Part shown: in pieces, positions 7,841 to 15,257 of the stretch | How the letters are laid out: every line of letters begins with the position of its first letter | Position numbering within the stretch: the first letter of the stretch is position 1 | NCBI GenBank assembly: GCA_964449135.1 | Contig: CAYUXZ010000042.1 | Coordinates: forward strand, 1-23,163 | Direction of reading: 5' to 3' | Source: SZAS-103 sp964449135 | GTDB lineage: Bacteria; Pseudomonadota; Gammaproteobacteria; Xanthomonadales; Xanthomonadaceae | Length of the DNA stretch: 23,163 nt | Program-made: the position numbers and the translations under genes | The notes under the pieces: model-generated | What the model saw: the letters and a program-made list of their open reading frames with translations, nothing else | What the model was told of the DNA's origin: nothing | Databases searched by the model: none

Positions 7841-9244
7841 CTACTGCTTCGACGGGAACTCCAGCGGTTGCATCGGCGGTGCGACGGGCGCGTTCGCGGT
7901 CGGATTGTCGGGGTTGTGCGCCAGCCACAGCATGGAATTGTGGACGCGGGTGTAACCGCTGGGGTGGTCGTAGAAGACCACTTCCTCCCACCGTCCCGGT
8001 CGCAGCTTGCGGTAGGTCGAAAGCCGCATCGCCGCCATCGCGAAACCGTTCGGCTCGCGCGCGGCGTTGAGCCCGAACGCGTCGGCCTCGGCTTCGGCCT
8101 GGCGAATGATCGAGTTCTGCACCGGCGTCATCAAGAACATGAAAATCGAGAACGCGATCACCGCCAGCGGCAGCGCCGCAGGGTCTGCACGGTCCCGCAA
8201 TTCCAGCCGTCCGCCCCAGCGCGCGAGCGCGGCGTCCAGCGCGCGGTGCACGCAGTAGAAGCCGATCAGGAACAGCAGCGAGATATACACGGTGAGGCGC
8301 AACGCGTGGTTGAGCACGTAATGGCCCATCTCGTGCCCCATCACAGCCTTGATCTCGGGCAGCGACGTCTTGTTGACCAGGTTGTCGTTGAGGTTCACCC
8401 GCGTCGTGCCAAGGAATCCCGATACGTTCGCGCTCACGCGCGTGGTCTGTTTCGAGGCATCGAACCAGTCCACGTGCTCGGTCGGAATGAGGTTCGCGTG
8501 CGCGAGCGTCAGGATCGCCTGGCGCACCGGGCCGTCCGGCAACGGCTTGTAGTCGTTGAACAGGGGCGCGATGTACACCGGCGCGATCATCATCAGCAAC
8601 AGGCTCAGGACGAAGGCGCCGCCACCCGCCCATACCCACCAGCGCTCGCCCAGCCGGCGAATGCCCGAATACAGGGTCGCGAGCACCGGCGGCAGCAGGA
8701 CCAGGTCCACGCCCAGATCCACCAGCGTGTCGCGAAGCCAGCCGCCGAGGTCCTGGGTGGAAAGGCCGTACTGGTGTTCGCGCAAGAAGCCTTCGTAGTA
8801 CTCCCACGGCAAGGTCAGCAGGAAGCCGATGAGAACCCACATCGCGACGTAGAACGCGGTGGACCACCAGCGCGACTTGAACGTGCGCTGCGCGAAGTCG
8901 CGCATCCGCACCGACACGCCGCTGGCCAGGAAAAGCGCGCCGACCGCGATGCCGACCAGCAGATCCCAGAGATGCAACCAGTAGCCGCCCTCGAAATACG
9001 CATCGGACAGCTTGCGTTGCTCGGGGGACAGCAAGTTCAGATAGGCTTCGGTGGCCTTGTCCGCATCGAAATTCGGGCCGGGGCGCGCGGCATCGGGGAT
9101 CTGCAGGCCGGGCGGAAAATCGCGCGCGATCGGCGAACCGTTCGCTGTCGGTCGTACCTCTGGTCCGGCCATGGCCGTGGTCGCAACGCCGATAACGCCG
9201 AGCAGCAGCAACAGGCACAGCAGCCACGCCTTCATGGATCGCAT
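7841..9244 (-). CDS. Ste24-like M48 family membrane metalloprotease
   Basis: A zinc metalloprotease of family M48 resembling the CAAX-protease Ste24. It has 467 residues from the ATG at 9244. A signal or first membrane segment (about 5-26) is followed by several membrane helices (about 92-110, 130-148, 175-192, 205-226), then the zinc motif HEMGH (304-308). Another membrane pair (about 316-332, 358-375) precedes the third-ligand region RQAEAEADAFG (Glu384 or Glu386). Bacterial members are thought to handle membrane-protein quality control; the substrate is unknown. AGGGGA about 7 bases upstream favours 9244 over the ATG at 9235, which forms ATGA with the NRDE stop but lacks a ribosome site. 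It overlaps the NRDE gene by 13 bases and is probably co-translated with it. Confidence 0.92.
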   Translation of the reverse strand: MRSMKAWLLCLLLLLGVIGVATTAMAGPEVRPTANGSPIARDFPPGLQIPDAARPGPNFDADKATEAYLNLLSPEQRKLSDAYFEGGYWLHLWDLLVGIAVGALFLASGVSVRMRDFAQRTFKSRWWSTAFYVAMWVLIGFLLTLPWEYYEGFLREHQYGLSTQDLGGWLRDTLVDLGVDLVLLPPVLATLYSGIRRLGERWWVWAGGGAFVLSLLLMMIAPVYIAPLFNDYKPLPDGPVRQAILTLAHANLIPTEHVDWFDASKQTTRVSANVSGFLGTTRVNLNDNLVNKTSLPEIKAVMGHEMGHYVLNHALRLTVYISLLFLIGFYCVHRALDAALARWGGRLELRDRADPAALPLAVIAFSIFMFLMTPVQNSIIRQAEAEADAFGLNAAREPNGFAMAAMRLSTYRKLRPGRWEEVVFYDHPSGYTRVHNSMLWLAHNPDNPTANAPVAPPMQPLEFPSKQ

Positions 9245-10005
9245 GTTCTGAATTCCCCTTCGCCTTCGTTGACCTGGTTCGCGCCGAAGCGGCGCTCGTG
9301 CATTTCGATGCCGCGACAAGTTGCCAGCACGATCGAGCTGCTGCGTGTGCCATAGGTATCGCCCAGCACGAACGCCGGCGACAGGCGGCGCTCGATCTCG
9401 ATGCCGACGCCGGTGTCGGGCAGTTCCGCGTCCGGCGAGCGCCGCGTATCGGCGAGCGCGGCGAACAGCGGTTCGACCGAAGGTTCCGCATCGGATGACG
9501 CATCCAGCCATGACGACAGCGCGCTTCGCGCGTGACGTGTCTTCGGCCATTCCGTGTCGAGGTCCGCATTCGACAGTGCGTGCAGGCCGGGCACGACTTC
9601 CTCTGCATGAAAACGTGGATGGTTACCGACGCAGTGCAGGCTTTCGCCGTCCCAAAGCAGCAGGTTGAAACGGCCGTATTCGTGTGCGGCCGGCGCGATG
9701 TTTTCGATGAATTCGACCGCGCTCGCGGTGGAAGTCGCGAACGCCTTGACCAGGGCCCCGCGCGATCGCGGTGCCACTTCGGGATTCAAGCCGTCACGCA
9801 CATTGGTGATTGCGGCGATCCGCCGGCGTTTGCTCACGAGCAGCCAGCTGCCGCCGGCCCGCAGGTCGAGTCCGCCGAACACGTCCGGTGCGTCCGCGAG
9901 GAAATCCGCCGCCTTCGACGGACGCGCATGGAACTCGTCGCGGTTGGCGATCAGGACCAGCGGCCAGCGCGGGTGCGCGCACCAGGCGAAAGCGATCAGG
10001 CACAT
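9232..10005 (-). CDS. NRDE-family protein (TANGO2-like)
   Basis: A 257-residue protein of the NRDE family, the bacterial relatives of animal TANGO2. It opens with MCLIAFAW and carries the eponymous motif NRDE in IANRDEFHARPS (about residues 20-31), followed by GGLDLRAGGSWLLVS and AAITNVRDG, all typical of the family. The N-terminal Cys2 is conserved in these proteins and could be a nucleophile after methionine removal, as in Ntn-hydrolases. A haem-trafficking role has been proposed for TANGO2, but the bacterial function is unsettled. The gene overlaps the M48 protease downstream and is divergent from dinB with only 39 bases between. A TAGATT box six bases before the ATG hints at a leaderless message. 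Confidence 0.92.
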   Translation of the reverse strand: MCLIAFAWCAHPRWPLVLIANRDEFHARPSKAADFLADAPDVFGGLDLRAGGSWLLVSKRRRIAAITNVRDGLNPEVAPRSRGALVKAFATSTASAVEFIENIAPAAHEYGRFNLLLWDGESLHCVGNHPRFHAEEVVPGLHALSNADLDTEWPKTRHARSALSSWLDASSDAEPSVEPLFAALADTRRSPDAELPDTGVGIEIERRLSPAFVLGDTYGTRSSSIVLATCRGIEMHERRFGANQVNEGEGEFRTCDP

Positions 10006-10011
10006 GGGTGC

Positions 10012-10017
10012 AATCTA
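10012..10017 (-). promoter_or_regulatory. Possible -10 box for the NRDE gene
   Basis: TAGATT on the minus strand ends six bases before the ATG at 10005, so transcription would begin at or near the start codon. No convincing -35 box is present and no Shine-Dalgarno sequence is visible. Confidence 0.35.
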
Positions 10018-10033
10018 CCGGCACGCGGATCGC

Positions 10034-10039
10034 TACGAT
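10034..10039 (+). promoter_or_regulatory. Possible -10 box for dinB
   Basis: TACGAT ends five bases before the dinB ATG, again implying a leaderless or nearly leaderless message. No -35 match and no recognisable LexA operator were found in the 39-base divergent gap. Confidence 0.35.
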
Positions 10040-10044
10040 AGGCC

Positions 10045-11109
10045 ATGCGCAAGATCGTCCACATCGACATGGATGCGTTCTACGCCTCGGTCGAGCAGCG
10101 CGACGACCCGAAGCTGCGCAGAAGGCCCGTGGTCGTCGCCTGGCGCGGCGCGCGCTCGGTGGTCTGCGCGGCTTCGTACGAGGCGCGCAAATTCGGCGTG
10201 CGTTCGGCGATGCCGGCTTTGCGTGCGGAGCGGTTGTGTCCGGACGCGATTTTCGTCGCGCCGGATTTCACGCGTTACCGCGCGGTCTCGAAGCAGGTGC
10301 GCGAGATCTTCCAGCGCCACACCGACCTGGTCGAGCCGTTGTCGCTGGACGAAGCCTATCTCGACGTCACGCGGCCCAAAACCGGAATGCCTTCGGCGAC
10401 CGCCGTCGCGCAGGCGATTCGCGAATCGATACGCGAAGAAACCGAACTCACCGCGTCCGCGGGTGTCGCACCGAACAAATTCCTCGCCAAGATCGCCTCG
10501 GACTGGCGCAAGCCCGACGGCCTGTTCGTGATCCGTCCGCGCGAGATCGAAGCTTTCCTGCAACCGCTGCAGGTCGCGCGCATTCCCGGCGTCGGCAAGG
10601 TGATGGAAGGCAAGCTCGCGGCGATGGGCGTGACCACAGTCGGCGCCTTGCGCGCGGTCGCGCTGGCCGAGCTCGAACGCCGCTTCGGCCGTTACGGCTT
10701 GCGCCTGCACGAGCTCGCGCGCGGCATCGACGAACGCGCGGTCACGCCCGATCAGCCCACGCAATCGATTTCCGCGGAGGACACCTTCGCGAACGATCTG
10801 CTGCTGGAAGACCTTGCGCCGCACATCGCGCGCCTGGCCGAAAAAACCTGGGCAACGGCGGCGCACGAAGAAAAACGCATCGGACGCACCGTGGTGCTCA
10901 AGCTCAAGACCGCCGATTTCCGCATCCTCACCCGCAGCCATACGCCGCCGCAGCCGCCGGCGAGTTTGGAAGAATTGACCGCGATCGCTCTGGAATTGCG
11001 CGAGCGCGTGGCGCTGCCATCGGCGACGCGTTATCGCCTGGTCGGCGTGGGCCTGGCGAATTTCCGCGACGCCGATGCGCCGCTGCCGCAGGCCGTGTTG
11101 TTCGATTGA
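10045..11109 (+). CDS. dinB: DNA polymerase IV (Y-family translesion polymerase)
   Basis: This is the Y-family polymerase that copies past damaged bases with low fidelity. It has 354 residues, the normal length. The catalytic carboxylates are Asp8 in HIDMDAFYASVE and Asp102/Glu103 in LSLDEAYLD. Tyr13 occupies the steric-gate position that excludes ribonucleotides (Phe13 in E. coli). ASYEARKFGVRSAM and GVAPNKFLAKIASDW are signature blocks, and the helix-hairpin-helix IPGVGKVMEGKL follows. The C-terminal QAVLF fits a sliding-clamp binding motif. It is divergent from the NRDE gene and convergent with the PLP enzyme, whose stop lies only 2 bases away. No SOS box was found, so damage induction cannot be claimed from this sequence. 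Confidence 0.97.
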   Translation: MRKIVHIDMDAFYASVEQRDDPKLRRRPVVVAWRGARSVVCAASYEARKFGVRSAMPALRAERLCPDAIFVAPDFTRYRAVSKQVREIFQRHTDLVEPLSLDEAYLDVTRPKTGMPSATAVAQAIRESIREETELTASAGVAPNKFLAKIASDWRKPDGLFVIRPREIEAFLQPLQVARIPGVGKVMEGKLAAMGVTTVGALRAVALAELERRFGRYGLRLHELARGIDERAVTPDQPTQSISAEDTFANDLLLEDLAPHIARLAEKTWATAAHEEKRIGRTVVLKLKTADFRILTRSHTPPQPPASLEELTAIALELRERVALPSATRYRLVGVGLANFRDADAPLPQAVLFD

Positions 11110-11111
11110 TT

Positions 11112-12092
11112 TCAGTTCGACGGCCGCTGGATCAGTTCGCAGAACCTGGCCAGATCGATATTGCCTCCGGAAACGATCGCGACGATGGTTCCCTGCCCGG
11201 CTTTTCCGGTCAACGCGGCCGCCAATCCCAGCGCGCCCGCGCCTTCGGCGATCACGCGCGATTTCTCTGCCATCAATCGCATCGAGTCCTTGACCTGATC
11301 GAGTGTCACCACGATACAGCCGTCCACCACGGGCTTCATGCGCTCGAACATGCGCGGGAAGACCGACTTGCCGCCGGCGCCATCGACGAACGAAGCCTGC
11401 CATTCGGGGAATTTCTGCGCCGATCCCATCCGGAACGACAGCTCCGCGGGCGCGGCGGTTTCCGGTTCGGCGCCCCAGACCGTGATGTCGGAACGCAGCG
11501 CCTTGATCGCGCTGCCGACACCGGTGATCAAGCCGCCGCCGCCGATACCCGCGATCACCGCGGTCGTCTCGGGTGCGTCTTCGAGGATCTCCAGACCCAT
11601 CGTCGCGTGCCCGGCGATGAAATCGTGATCGTCGAAGGGATGCACGAAGGCGCCTTCGACGCCCGGATACACGCGATCCTCGAGCGCTTTCCAGCACACA
11701 TCGTACGGAACAGGAATGAGTTTCGCGCCCAATGCCTTCATGCGATCGAGCTTGGACTGCGGCGCGGTCTCCATCACCACGACCGTGCACGGCACGCCCG
11801 CCTGCCGCGCCGCGTAGGCCACGCCCTGGCCCGCGTTGCCCGCGCTGATCGTCCATACGCCGCGACGCCGCTCGTCTTCGGACAACATCGCGACCGCGTT
11901 CGCCGCGCCACGCAATTTGTAGGCGTTGATCGGCTGCAGGTTCTCGAGCTTGAGCCGGATGTCGGGGAAACCGGCTCCGAGTTCGAGCTTGAGCAGCGGC
12001 GTGCGCACGATGGTGCCGGCGATGCGCTCGCGCGCCTGCCGGATTTCGGAAAGTAAGATCGGTCGCACCGGCGCGAGCCTCATGGGGACCAT
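11112..12092 (-). CDS. Threonine/serine dehydratase-like PLP enzyme
   Basis: A fold-type II PLP enzyme of the threonine dehydratase/serine racemase group, 326 residues, without the C-terminal ACT regulatory domain of biosynthetic IlvA. It probably deaminates threonine or serine to the 2-oxoacid. Lys59 in PINAYKLRGAANA should bind PLP, and GIGGGGL (182-188) is the phosphate-cradling glycine loop. The usual substrate loop SGNHAQG appears here as SAGNAGQG (83-90). FDDHDFIAGHATMGLEI matches the family. This gene could instead be an EutB-like ectoine-degradation dehydratase, but no ectoine genes are nearby. Two ATGs (12092 and 12083) are possible; the first is given. A TATACT box lies about 24 bases upstream. 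Confidence 0.85.
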   Translation of the reverse strand: MVPMRLAPVRPILLSEIRQARERIAGTIVRTPLLKLELGAGFPDIRLKLENLQPINAYKLRGAANAVAMLSEDERRRGVWTISAGNAGQGVAYAARQAGVPCTVVVMETAPQSKLDRMKALGAKLIPVPYDVCWKALEDRVYPGVEGAFVHPFDDHDFIAGHATMGLEILEDAPETTAVIAGIGGGGLITGVGSAIKALRSDITVWGAEPETAAPAELSFRMGSAQKFPEWQASFVDGAGGKSVFPRMFERMKPVVDGCIVVTLDQVKDSMRLMAEKSRVIAEGAGALGLAAALTGKAGQGTIVAIVSGGNIDLARFCELIQRPSN

Positions 12093-12116
12093 CCGATAAA
12101 TGGGTCTGCAGCGGCG

Positions 12117-12122
12117 AGTATA
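12117..12122 (-). promoter_or_regulatory. Possible -10 box for the PLP dehydratase gene
   Basis: TATACT on the minus strand matches five of six consensus bases and would give a leader of under 20 bases. No good -35 is visible at the proper distance. Confidence 0.4.
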
Positions 12123-12198
12123 GGCGCGGACATCGCGTTGCCGCGCAGTTCAGCATGGAAAGGTCACGCTGCGGCCACCCTCAACGACGGGAGGCAAC

Positions 12199-12537
12199 AT
12201 GAAGACGAATCGCACGAAGACGATCCGCGCGATCGCCGCCGCCGCGCTGCTGCTCGGCATGGGCATGGCCGCTGCGGGCGATGCACTGGCTGAAGTGCAT
12301 TGCCACGATGTCGTGGTCTATCGCGAGCGGCCGGTGAAGGACCCTGACCGTGTCGCCGGCACGGTTGGCGGCGCGGTCGTCGGCGGCCTGATCGGGCATT
12401 CACTGGGCGGCGGCAGCGGCAAGACCGCGCTTACCGTAGGTGGGGCCGCCGCCGGCGCCTACGCTGGCAACCAGATCCAGAAACACCACCAGCATCGCCG
12501 CTACCGCACGGTCGAGCGCGTCTGCACGAAAGATTGA
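12199..12537 (+). CDS. Glycine-zipper 2TM envelope protein
   Basis: A 112-residue exported protein. The signal peptide runs to about residue 31 (ALLLGMGMAAAGDALA), and the mature part begins EVHCHDVVVYRERP. The centre (about 53-93) has the small-residue repeats GGAVVGGLIGHSLGGG and GGAAAGAYAGNQIQ, the glycine-zipper 2TM pattern shared with 17-kDa surface antigen-like and SlyB-like proteins. These are outer-membrane or envelope-stress proteins. There is no lipobox, because Cys35 lies outside a typical L-[AS]-[GA]-C context. A His/Arg stretch (QKHHQHRRYR) and a second Cys near the C-terminus follow. GGGAGG about 5 bases before the ATG supports the start. The gene ends into a bidirectional terminator shared with rsuA. 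Confidence 0.88.
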   Translation: MKTNRTKTIRAIAAAALLLGMGMAAAGDALAEVHCHDVVVYRERPVKDPDRVAGTVGGAVVGGLIGHSLGGGSGKTALTVGGAAAGAYAGNQIQKHHQHRRYRTVERVCTKD

Positions 12538-12564
12538 CGCGTCACCGCCATCTCGAATAGACGA

Positions 12565-12592
12565 AAAGGCCGGCAGCGATGCCGGCCTTTTT
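12565..12592 (+). terminator. Bidirectional intrinsic terminator between the glycine-zipper gene and rsuA
   Basis: AAAGGCCGGC (12565-12574) and GCCGGCCTTT (12581-12590) form a perfect 10-bp stem with a six-base loop, followed by T on the plus strand and by four T on the minus strand. It sits between two convergent genes, and the rsuA stop codon abuts it. The 20-base core (12568-12587) is identical to the reverse complement of 16225-16244. Confidence 0.9.
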
Positions 12593-13293
12593 CATGTCCT
12601 GAATATCCGAGCAATTTCGTCCGCGTCCAGCACTCGCCAACGCCCCGATTCCAGACCGCCGAGCGCGAGCCCGCCGAGCGCGACGCGATGCAGCGTGACG
12701 ACGTGGTTGCCGACCGCGGCGAACATGCGCCGCACCTGGTGATAGCGCCCTTCGACGATCGTCAACCGCACGCGCCGTGCTTCGGCCACTTCGAGAACTG
12801 CAGGCCGCAGCGGCGTGTCGTCCGACTGCAACCGCAGCGTTCCGCTCATGAACAACGCCGCTTCGTCGCCGCGCAGTTCCTGTGCGAGCGCGGCCTCATA
12901 GACCTTCGGAAGATGCGTGCGCGGCGAAGTGACCTTGTGCAGCAGCGCGCCATCGTCCGTGAGCAGCAGCAAGCCCGAGGTATCGCGGTCTAGGCGGCCG
13001 ACCGGCGAGACGATGGGATCGCGCAGGCGGAAGCGCGGCGGCAGCAGGTCATGGACGATGCGACCCGGATCGCGCGTCGAGCAGGTGTAGCCGACCGGCT
13101 TGTGCAGCATGAGCACGACGCCGGGCGCGGGGTCCAGCGCCTCGCCATCCATGCGTACGTTTTCGTGCGCGATCGCGTCGTCCTCGCGCAGCGCTTCGCC
13201 GTTCGCATCGGTGACGCGGCCGTCGCGGAACATCGCGGCGACCTGCTTGCGGCTGCCGTAGCCGAGGTTCGCGATGCGCTTGAGCAGTTTCAT
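12592..13293 (-). CDS. rsuA: 16S rRNA pseudouridine(516) synthase
   Basis: A pseudouridine synthase of the RsuA family, which isomerises U516 of 16S rRNA. From the ATG at 13293 it has 233 residues, close to E. coli RsuA (about 231). An S4-like RNA-binding domain (1-50, SRKQVAAMFRDGRVTDANGE) precedes the catalytic domain. The catalytic aspartate is Asp102 in PVGRLDRDTSGLLLL, and EGRYHQVRRMFAAVGNHVV matches RsuA closely, which favours RsuA over RluB, RluE or RluF. The reading frame stays open to 13497, but that extension lies inside rsmC and resembles nothing. The gene begins 10 bases after the rsmC stop, so the two form an operon, and it ends at the shared terminator. Confidence 0.93.
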   Translation of the reverse strand: MKLLKRIANLGYGSRKQVAAMFRDGRVTDANGEALREDDAIAHENVRMDGEALDPAPGVVLMLHKPVGYTCSTRDPGRIVHDLLPPRFRLRDPIVSPVGRLDRDTSGLLLLTDDGALLHKVTSPRTHLPKVYEAALAQELRGDEAALFMSGTLRLQSDDTPLRPAVLEVAEARRVRLTIVEGRYHQVRRMFAAVGNHVVTLHRVALGGLALGGLESGRWRVLDADEIARIFRT

Positions 13294-13303
13294 CCCTGGT
13301 CGC

Positions 13304-14359
13304 TCACGCCGACATGACCGCTTCGATGACCTTGAAGCCCTGCGCATCGGCGAGCGTGCACACCGGAGCGAAACGCTCGCGCAGCACGGATTCGTAAGGT
13401 AGGTGCCGGTTCGCGACCAGCAGCAGGCGCCCGCGCGCGACCAGCGCGTCCGCTGCGGAGGCGATGAAGGCGCGGCCAAGCTCGGGCCGATCGGCACGGC
13501 CCTGGTGGAACGGCGGATTCATGACGATGGCATCGTAGCGGCGCGGCAGGCCGGTGGTCACGTCGTGCCAGATCCAGTCCAGAGGCACGCTCGCCGCGCG
13601 CGGATCGTGCGCAAGGTTCGTGCGCGCGAGATCGAGCGCGCGCGCGTCGGCTTCGTACAGATCGAGCGCCGTCACCCGCGGACAGCGCGCGAGGATTTCG
13701 ACGGAGAGAAAGCCGTAACCTGCGCCAAGATCGGCGCAACGTCCCGAGAGGTCCTCTGGCAGGTGCGCGGCCAGCAATTCGGACGCGGCGTCGATGCGAT
13801 CCCAGGCGAACACGCCGGGCCGGCTCAGGAACCGCCCGTTCGTGATCGACCTCGGAGCGTCGAGCTGCATCCATTGCTCCAGCAATGCGCGATCCAGCGA
13901 TTCCTCGCGCGGCGTCGCCCAGAACACGCGGCAATGGTGCTTGCTGAGGCTTTGGACCGACCCGAGCAAGCGCTTCATGTCGCCTTCGATCGAACGCGCG
14001 CCCTCGTTGTTGGACATGCTCGCGACGATCGCACCACCCATCGAAGTGCGACGCGCCGCACGCGCGAGATCCGCGCGTGCCTGCTCGCGCTGCCGCGGCG
14101 GCAGCAGCAACGTCAGCGGAAACTGGCGATCCCCGGGATCCGAGGCTATCGTCCAGCCACCGCGCTGCAGAGCATCGGCCCAGGGTTTGAACGACTGCTC
14201 GCACACCAGCCGGTTGCGCGGCAGATCGCGAAGGGCCAAACCGCTGCGCGCGTGCACGAACAGTGCCTGTGCTTCGCGTGGCCATGCCAGCGCGCCCGTC
14301 GCGAACGGCAGCAGCAGCGTCGCCAGCGCCGGATCGTCGCCGTGATCGTAAGCGTGCAT
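13304..14359 (-). CDS. rsmC: 16S rRNA m2G1207 methyltransferase-like protein
   Basis: A SAM-dependent methyltransferase of the RsmC/RlmG type; RsmC methylates N2 of G1207 in 16S rRNA. It has 351 residues and the two-domain form of the family: a degenerate N-terminal methyltransferase-like half, then the active half with the SAM motif DLGAGYGFLSVEIL (about 210-223) and the catalytic NPPFH (281-285). FHQGRADRPELGRAFI fits RsmC. RlmG (23S rRNA) is the close alternative; pairing with the 16S enzyme RsuA favours RsmC. A TGC-TAGACT extended -10 lies about 35 bases upstream of the ATG. The upstream region is shared with the divergent fasciclin gene. Confidence 0.88.
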   Translation of the reverse strand: MHAYDHGDDPALATLLLPFATGALAWPREAQALFVHARSGLALRDLPRNRLVCEQSFKPWADALQRGGWTIASDPGDRQFPLTLLLPPRQREQARADLARAARRTSMGGAIVASMSNNEGARSIEGDMKRLLGSVQSLSKHHCRVFWATPREESLDRALLEQWMQLDAPRSITNGRFLSRPGVFAWDRIDAASELLAAHLPEDLSGRCADLGAGYGFLSVEILARCPRVTALDLYEADARALDLARTNLAHDPRAASVPLDWIWHDVTTGLPRRYDAIVMNPPFHQGRADRPELGRAFIASAADALVARGRLLLVANRHLPYESVLRERFAPVCTLADAQGFKVIEAVMSA

Positions 14360-14393
14360 GGATTCGAAGCGTCGTTCTCCGAGGCGGGAAGCG

Positions 14394-14399
14394 AGTCTA
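14394..14399 (-). promoter_or_regulatory. Possible extended -10 box for rsmC-rsuA
   Basis: TAGACT preceded by TGC on the minus strand lies 35 bases before the rsmC ATG. The -35 region has no clear match. Confidence 0.4.
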
Positions 14400-14437
14400 G
14401 CAATCCGCGGCCGATGGCATCGCGCGCGCCGGATCGT

Positions 14438-14465
14438 GTGAAGATGCCTTCACGTGAATTTTCAC
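14438..14465. promoter_or_regulatory. Cluster of GTGAA/TTCAC half-sites in a divergent gap
   Basis: Within 28 bases there are two GTGAA (14438-14442, 14454-14458) and two TTCAC (14449-14453, 14461-14465) half-sites. They combine into three inverted repeats: GTGAAG-4-CTTCAC, the perfect palindrome TTCACGTGAA (14449-14458), and CGTGAA-2-TTCACG (14453-14466). The cluster lies between rsmC and the fasciclin gene and looks like an operator. Its regulator is unknown. The spacing does not fit the CRP/Clp site TGTGA-N6-TCACA. Confidence 0.45.
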
Positions 14466-14639
14466 GGCGCATCCACCGCGGTACGCCCAAGATGCGCGCA
14501 CTGCATCGGACGCGATGCACGAAATGCAAGGCGGCCTGCCCGGACTCGTCTGAATCCAACCGGCTACACGCTTGGTTCTTCACATCCGCATCACGCATCA
14601 CCTAACCGTTCTTTCATCCGACAATCACTGGAGCATTCA

Positions 14640-15203
14640 ATGAAACTGCGCATTCTTACGGCCGCCCTGGTCGCTTCGCTGGCTCTCTCGACCGGCGCGA
14701 TCGCCGGCATGATGGGCAACAGCAGCCCGATGGTCGGCGGCGCCGCGATGTACGCCAGCAAGGACATCGTGGACAACGCCGTCAATTCCAAGGACCACAC
14801 CACGCTGGTCGCAGCGGTCAAGGCCGCCGGCCTCGTGGACACACTCAAGAGCCCGGGTCCGTTCACCGTGTTCGCGCCGACCAACGAAGCCTTCGCCGCG
14901 CTGCCGGCAGGCACGGTCGACACGCTGCTCAAGCCCGAGAACAAGGGCACCCTGACCAGCGTGCTGACCTATCACGTGGTCTCCGGCCGCCTCGACACCA
15001 AGGAACTCGACCAGCAGATCCGCGCCGGCGGCGGCAAGGCGATGCTCAAGACCGTGCAGGGCGGTGAGTTGACCGTCAGCGGCAGCGGCCGACACCTGAT
15101 GATCACCGACGCCAAGGGCAACACCGCGAAGGTCACGATCGCCAACGTCTATCAGAGCAATGGCGTGATCCTGGTCGTGGACAAGGTGCTGATGCCGCAG
15201 TAA
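14640..15203 (+). CDS. Secreted fasciclin (FAS1) domain protein
   Basis: A 187-residue exported protein with one FAS1 domain. The signal peptide (MKLRILTAALVASLALSTGA, cleaved near residue 23) leads into a Met/Ser/Gly stretch and then the domain (about 45-187). FAS1 landmarks are present: HTTLVAAVKAAGLVDTLKS, GPFTVFAPTNEAFAALPAGT, the LTYHVVSG H-box, and the closing NGVILVVDKVLMPQ. FAS1 proteins mediate adhesion or act in the periplasm; in bacteria they are often co-regulated with envelope stress sigma factors, though none is encoded here. GGAG six bases before the ATG supports the start, and a longer frame from 14454 lacks family resemblance. It ends at a strong terminator. Confidence 0.95.
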   Translation: MKLRILTAALVASLALSTGAIAGMMGNSSPMVGGAAMYASKDIVDNAVNSKDHTTLVAAVKAAGLVDTLKSPGPFTVFAPTNEAFAALPAGTVDTLLKPENKGTLTSVLTYHVVSGRLDTKELDQQIRAGGGKAMLKTVQGGELTVSGSGRHLMITDAKGNTAKVTIANVYQSNGVILVVDKVLMPQ

Positions 15204-15226
15204 GCGCATCGTCCATGTGCGGAATC

Positions 15227-15254
15227 AAAAGGGCGGCTTCGGCCGCCCTTTTTT
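15227..15254 (+). terminator. Bidirectional intrinsic terminator with a TTCG tetraloop
   Basis: AAAAGGGCGGC (15227-15237) and GCCGCCCTTTT (15242-15252) form a perfect 11-bp stem closed by the stable tetraloop TTCG, followed by six T (15249-15254). The minus strand also reads into four T. It serves the fasciclin gene and the convergent EamA gene, whose stop is three bases further on. Confidence 0.93.
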
Positions 15255-15257
15255 CGA

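Noticed and set aside
10006..10044. A LexA operator for dinB
   Set aside because: No CTGT-N8-ACAG or similar palindrome is present in the 39-base gap.
10033..12156. A 707-residue open frame on the minus strand across dinB and the PLP enzyme
   Set aside because: It overlaps two well-supported genes in other frames and its translation is Arg-rich without motifs.
13294..13497. A longer RsuA starting at 13497
   Set aside because: The extra 68 residues lie within rsmC, are Arg/Ser-rich and match nothing in RsuA; the start at 13293 gives the family length.
14437..14454. A CRP/Clp-type site upstream of the fasciclin gene
   Set aside because: The half-sites TGTGA and TCACG are eight bases apart instead of six, and the second one is degenerate.
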